A stretch of DNA of 26,301 nt, from assembly GCA_043798355.1 (NCBI GenBank), contig JAZDOT010000032.1, positions 1-26,301 of the forward strand, in the 5' to 3' direction. Made by a program: the position numbers and the translations under genes. Each line of letters starts with the position of its first letter. The first letter of the stretch is position 1. Shown here piece by piece: positions 23,138 to 26,301 of this stretch. Below the pieces are notes generated by a model, which had not been told where the DNA came from, searched no databases, and saw nothing but the letters and a program-made list of their open reading frames with translations. The DNA comes from JAZDOT01 sp043798355 (GTDB taxonomy: Bacteria > Patescibacteriota > Gracilibacteria > Peribacterales > Peribacteraceae).

Positions 23138-24877
23138 ATGTCTGAACTTCGCTCTGTCTACGCAGAGAAGGCCCTCTCTCAGATCCCCAGACTCCTCGGC
23201 CTGCAGGATCGCAACCCCTACTCGCCGACGTACGGCTGCCTCAAGCGGGAGTACTGGCTGGAGAAGACAGCCGATTTTTCCGATGCCCTGCCGCAGTTCG
23301 GCGTCCTGTCAATGGTGCTGGCCTACACGCACCCGATGCCCGGCAATCTGTACGCGGGACAGAAAAAAATGCTGGAGTGGGCTCTGGCGGGGATGCGCTT
23401 CTGGACGAAAATTCAGCACCGCGACGGATCGTTCGACGAATTCTATCCGAACGAACACGGATGGACCGGCCCCACCGGATTCCTGCTCTACGCCATGATG
23501 AAGAGCTACCTTCTCCTCAGGGAGAGGAAGGAATTCCCGACGGAGTTCGAAGATGAATTCTGCGCAGCCTGTCTCAGGGCGGCCCGGTACATCATCCAGT
23601 GGGACGAACGGGGGGTATTGGCAAATCACCATGCCATGGCTGTTCTGCCGGTGTTTTACACCTACCACGCCCTGCACGAGCCCTCACTCAAAGACGGGTA
23701 TGAAAAAAAATTGGCGGACTTCCTCTCCTACCATACCTCCGAAGGATGGAGTCTGGAATACGACGGCGCGGATATCGGCTATCTGTCTGCAACCGTCAGT
23801 TTCTTAGGGAAAGTGTACAAGGTGAACCGTGATGAACGCCTGAGAACCGTGATGAAGGAGGCAACGGAATTCCTCAGCTACTTCGTCTACCCAAACGGAT
23901 TCTTCGCCGGAAGTATGGGGAGCCGCCAGACGCTGCACTTCTATCCGCACGGATGCGAAATCCTCGCGCCGGACATGCCGCTTGCGGGGCGCATAGCCGA
24001 TGAGATGCTTTTAAGCCTCCGTGACGGGAAGATCGTTCCGGCGGAGATCCAGTCCGACCGGTATTTCCTCTACCGGATCCCCGAACATCTCGAGTCCTTC
24101 ATCGACTACGGCGAGCGGAGCGGGAGCGCGCAACTCCCCTACGAAAAGGAGGATTTCTGCCGCGTGTTCCCGCAGGGGCGCTTCTTCGTCCGGAAACGGG
24201 GAGATACCTACCTTCTCGGGAACGCCGCGAAGGGGGGAGTGGTCAAGTTGTTCGACGTCCGGAAGCGCTCCCTCCTGCTGAACGACTGCGGGATCATCGG
24301 CAAGACGACGGACGGGCGCGTTCTCACATCGCAATGGATCGACCCGGCATACACGTTCGAGCACGACGAGGACGGCTTCAGCGTCAGAGGCGAACTCCAA
24401 ACGGTCCCCGCCAACAAGATCTTCACGCCGCTCACGCGCATTGTGTTCGTGCTCTTCATGCTGGCATTCGGCTGGAACTCCAGCTTGGCGTATCACATCA
24501 AGGGGCTCATCCGGAAGGTGCTCATGTTCACGCAGAAGAAGGTGGGTGTGCGGTTCGAGCGGTCCGTGAAACTCGAGACGGATCGTCTGAGGATCACCGA
24601 TACGCTCTCGTGGAACGGGAAGATGCGTTTCACGTCACTCCAGGTGAGCGACGAATTCTTCGTCCGCTACGTCCCCCAGTCCGCATACTTCCAGTCACAG
24701 GAATTCGACGCCCGTCCGTACCGGCTGTCGCAGGAACAGTTGGAGACACTCAACGAACAGCGGCACATCACCATCGAACGAAGCCTCGCACTGGCATCGG
24801 GGAGTGAATCTGCCGTGATCGCCGAACGGAAGGGAACTGTTCCGGGAAAAGAAGAGGCAATCCGCTCCAACCGATGA
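23138..24877 (+). CDS. Unrecognised 579-aa protein, possible alpha/alpha-toroid glycan-active enzyme
   Basis: I do not recognise a named family with certainty. The N-terminal 330 residues are helical with aromatic and Gly-rich turns: DRNPYSPTYGCLKREYW at about 25-41, HRDGSFDEFYPNEHGWTGPTGFLLYAM at about 94-120, ANHHAMAVLPVFY at about 165-177. This looks like an alpha/alpha toroid, as in unsaturated glucuronyl hydrolases and heparinase II/III-type lyases. The C-terminal 250 residues are rich in beta strands (RFFVRKRGDTYLLG, FSVRGELQTV) and include one hydrophobic stretch at about 428-445. No signal peptide is visible. A role in processing a polysaccharide or lipid-linked glycan is inferred from this layout and the neighbouring glycosyltransferases. 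It ends just before the promoter of the GT2 gene. Confidence 0.75.
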   Translation: MSELRSVYAEKALSQIPRLLGLQDRNPYSPTYGCLKREYWLEKTADFSDALPQFGVLSMVLAYTHPMPGNLYAGQKKMLEWALAGMRFWTKIQHRDGSFDEFYPNEHGWTGPTGFLLYAMMKSYLLLRERKEFPTEFEDEFCAACLRAARYIIQWDERGVLANHHAMAVLPVFYTYHALHEPSLKDGYEKKLADFLSYHTSEGWSLEYDGADIGYLSATVSFLGKVYKVNRDERLRTVMKEATEFLSYFVYPNGFFAGSMGSRQTLHFYPHGCEILAPDMPLAGRIADEMLLSLRDGKIVPAEIQSDRYFLYRIPEHLESFIDYGERSGSAQLPYEKEDFCRVFPQGRFFVRKRGDTYLLGNAAKGGVVKLFDVRKRSLLLNDCGIIGKTTDGRVLTSQWIDPAYTFEHDEDGFSVRGELQTVPANKIFTPLTRIVFVLFMLAFGWNSSLAYHIKGLIRKVLMFTQKKVGVRFERSVKLETDRLRITDTLSWNGKMRFTSLQVSDEFFVRYVPQSAYFQSQEFDARPYRLSQEQLETLNEQRHITIERSLALASGSESAVIAERKGTVPGKEEAIRSNR

Positions 24878-24902
24878 CCGAATCTCTGTTCTGCTCTATC
24901 CT
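24874..24902 (+). promoter_or_regulatory. Promoter of the GtrB-like GT2 gene
   Basis: ATGACC (24874-24879, 4 of 6 to -35) overlaps the stop codon of the preceding gene. TATCCT (24897-24902) follows after a 17-bp spacer and ends 6 bases before the ATG at 24909. Transcription would start at the start codon itself. Confidence 0.55.
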
Positions 24903-24908
24903 TCCACT

Positions 24909-25817
24909 ATGATCTCCGTCCTCATCCCCGTCTTCAACGAGCAGGAATCCATCGAGAGTACGATCCGCCGTGCCGCCGAAGCGATCCGGTCAACCGGAGA
25001 GGAGTTTGAAATCCTCGTGATGGATGACGGGAGCACGGACCGGACGAAGGAAATCCTCCGCACGGTCGCCCTGCCGGAACTTCGCGTTCTCACGAACCAC
25101 TTCAACCGCGGGTACGGAACGATGATGAAAATGGGAATCCGCCACGCACGCGGAACGACGATTGCAACGACGGATGCAGACGGCACGTACCCGATCGAGG
25201 ATCTCCCGAAGCTCCTCTCCCGCATGCGGGAGACCGATGCCGACATGGTGGTGGGGGCCCGGACGAAGAAAGGGGCGTCCATTCCCCTCATGCGCCGTCC
25301 GGCCAAGGCTGTCGTCAGTGTGCTCGCAAATGCGCTCGCCGGTTTCTCCATCCCCGACAACAACTCCGGCATGCGCGTGTTCAAGCGCTCGCTCGGCGAA
25401 GAGTTCATGCACCTCTACCCCCGCGGATTCTCCTTCACCCTGACGATCACCCTTGCCGCGCTCACGAGCGGGTACATCGTCGAATATGTTCCCATCGATT
25501 ACTTCAAGCGCATCGGCAAGAGCACGATGGGCGGGTGGAACGGCCTCAGCAACTTCATCAATTTCCTCGGATTGATCATACGCATCGTAACGTACTTCCG
25601 GCCGATCCGCTTCTTCAGCTGGCCGGGCGGCCTCCTGCTGATTGCCGGCTTCTGCATGATCCTCTTCACCCTTTTCCAGGATCGCAACATCTCGGATGCA
25701 GGGCTCTTCGTGTTCCTCTCCGGCCTGCAGATCTCCCTCTTTGGGCTCCTCGCCGAGATCATCGTCCGACACCGGCAGGCTCCGGCTCCTCAAGAGAAAA
25801 TTTCAAAGAACACTTGA
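24909..25817 (+). CDS. GT2 glycosyltransferase, polyprenyl-phosphate sugar synthase type (GtrB/DPM1-like)
   Basis: A 302-residue protein with an N-terminal GT-A domain: MISVLIPVFNEQESI at the start, MDDGSTDRT at about 38-46, RGYGTMMKMGIRHA at about 68-81 and TDADGTYP at 88-95 (the DxD-type metal site). A C-terminal portion has two membrane helices (about 234-256 and 264-283). This matches the dolichyl/undecaprenyl-phosphate mannosyl- or glucosyltransferase group, which loads a lipid carrier with a sugar for GT-C enzymes. The GT-C-like membrane protein at 19743 could be a user of its product, which is inference. It is the last protein gene before the rRNA gene; after it come hairpins but no clear T-tailed terminator. 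Confidence 0.9.
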   Translation: MISVLIPVFNEQESIESTIRRAAEAIRSTGEEFEILVMDDGSTDRTKEILRTVALPELRVLTNHFNRGYGTMMKMGIRHARGTTIATTDADGTYPIEDLPKLLSRMRETDADMVVGARTKKGASIPLMRRPAKAVVSVLANALAGFSIPDNNSGMRVFKRSLGEEFMHLYPRGFSFTLTITLAALTSGYIVEYVPIDYFKRIGKSTMGGWNGLSNFINFLGLIIRIVTYFRPIRFFSWPGGLLLIAGFCMILFTLFQDRNISDAGLFVFLSGLQISLFGLLAEIIVRHRQAPAPQEKISKNT

Positions 25818-26018
25818 CGCCCTTTCCCGAGCGCTTAAGATGGCTTCGCTCACTTGTACGCAGGAGCGTAGAAGTGCAGTCTTTACCATCTCCCCGATCA
25901 CTTTGGAGATGACGCGATCATTCACCCTTCGGCTCCTCTAGCCTCAACTGGCTTTCCTTGCGGAAAGAACCAACATCAGTTCACAGAACAGAAGTTGGGA
26001 TGGCTGGGTCGCTCAGGG

Positions 26019-26041
26019 TGAAAGACCACCGGTCTTTCACA
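26019..26041. repeat. Perfect 10-bp inverted repeat
   Basis: GTGAAAGACC and GGTCTTTCAC pair perfectly around a 3-base loop. There is no T tract after it. It could be a terminator of unusual type or a structural RNA element. Confidence 0.8.
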
Positions 26042-26070
26042 GCATCGCAGAGTAGAGAAGTGTGGCTGTC

Positions 26071-26090
26071 ATCCCGCACATGCGGGATGC
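26071..26090. repeat. Palindrome CATCCCGCA/TGCGGGATG
   Basis: A 9-bp perfect inverted repeat with a 2-base centre, extended by outer bases GCTGT/ACAGC (26066-26070 and 26092-26096) with one unpaired C. It resembles REP-like GTCATCCCGC...GCGGGATG palindromes that are dispersed in many bacterial genomes. Confidence 0.75.
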
Positions 26091-26100
26091 ACAGCTATCT

Positions 26101-26150
26101 CCAATTCAATCCTTTGATATTTAAATTTTGTATTATATAGAGCTAAGTCT
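26101..26150 (+). promoter_or_regulatory. AT-rich probable rRNA promoter region
   Basis: A sharp drop in GC precedes the 16S gene. It includes TTGATA at 26114-26119 and -10-like TATTAT/TATATA at 26131-26139. The spacing between them is only 11-14 bases, so the exact hexamers are uncertain. The AT-rich block itself may act like an UP element. If this -10 is used, the 16S leader would be very short. Confidence 0.45.
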
Positions 26151-26156
26151 CTCTTC

Positions 26157-26301
<145 letters not shown>

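Larger units (their letters stand above)
25818..26100. other. Gene-free, hairpin-rich stretch before the 16S gene
   Basis: About 280 bases with no credible reading frame and no tRNA that I can see. It holds several inverted repeats: CATCTCC/GGAGATG (25887-25893 and 25905-25911), CTTTCC/GGAAAG (25952-25957 and 25962-25967), CCAAC/GTTGG (25970-25974 and 25995-25999), and two strong palindromes listed separately. None is followed by a run of T, so they are not classical intrinsic terminators. They may end the upstream transcript, belong to a small structured RNA, or be mobile palindromic repeats. Confidence 0.6.

Noticed and set aside
26019..26041. The 10-bp hairpin as an intrinsic terminator of the glycan genes
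   Set aside because: There is no T-rich tract on either side, so it lacks the defining second half of an intrinsic terminator.
25818..26156. A tRNA or CRISPR array in the gene-free stretch
   Set aside because: No cloverleaf with a T-loop consensus and no regularly spaced direct repeats could be found; only inverted repeats of differing sequence.

Overview
The window looks like a chromosomal surface-glycan locus from an uncultured bacterium, ending in the first ~145 bases of a 16S rRNA gene. The 16S 5' end, the short V1 helix and compact, tightly packed genes resemble Patescibacteria (CPR), perhaps Peregrinibacteria; this lineage call is from memory of such sequences and is tentative. TGA is a normal stop here (for example in the ATGA stop/start overlaps), which argues against the recoded Gracilibacteria/Absconditabacteria. 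GC content is high in coding DNA, and long antisense open frames are shadows.

Region 1 (96-11122, + strand) is a pseudaminic-acid (Pse) type nonulosonic acid cluster: an SpsF-like cytidylyltransferase (candidate for the CMP-Pse step), a methyltransferase, PseB, PseC, a Gfo/Idh oxidoreductase, an SDR, a fused PseG-PseH protein, a formyltransferase, a PIG-L/LmbE deacetylase, PseI, and a KpsS-like putative sugar transferase. Four ATGA-type overlaps tie parts of it together. The deacetylase/formyltransferase pair suggests that an N-acetyl group is exchanged for N-formyl.

Region 2 (11161-12360) is a complete-looking insertion sequence of 1182 bp with 20-bp terminal inverted repeats and a perfect 9-bp target duplication. 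It sits between two convergent glycan units. Its DDE transposase seems to lack a proper in-frame start: half of the N-terminal zinc ribbon lies upstream of the first usable codon.

Region 3 (12362-18426, - strand) is a second nonulosonic acid unit, read as ABC exporter, CMP-sugar synthetase fused to an EcbF/BcbF-like HAD phosphatase, NeuB-type synthase fused to a D-lyxose-isomerase-like cupin, and a second KpsS-like protein paralogous to the one after PseI. So each synthase is followed by its own member of one transferase-like family. The four fused domains (isomerase-like, synthase, phosphatase, cytidylyltransferase) could form a compact two-polypeptide route to a CMP-KDN-like sugar.

Region 4 (18503-25817) holds general glycan machinery: a GT4 glycosyltransferase, a large multi-pass membrane protein, an LPG-synthase-TM/UPF0104 membrane protein, a second methyltransferase, an unrecognised 579-aa protein and a GtrB-like GT2. 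Region 5 (25818-26301) is a gene-free, hairpin-rich stretch, an AT-rich probable rRNA promoter and the 16S start.

Many genes have a -10-like hexamer ending 6-8 bases before the ATG, with no Shine-Dalgarno sequence between. This implies leaderless transcription and divides the apparent operons into several units.
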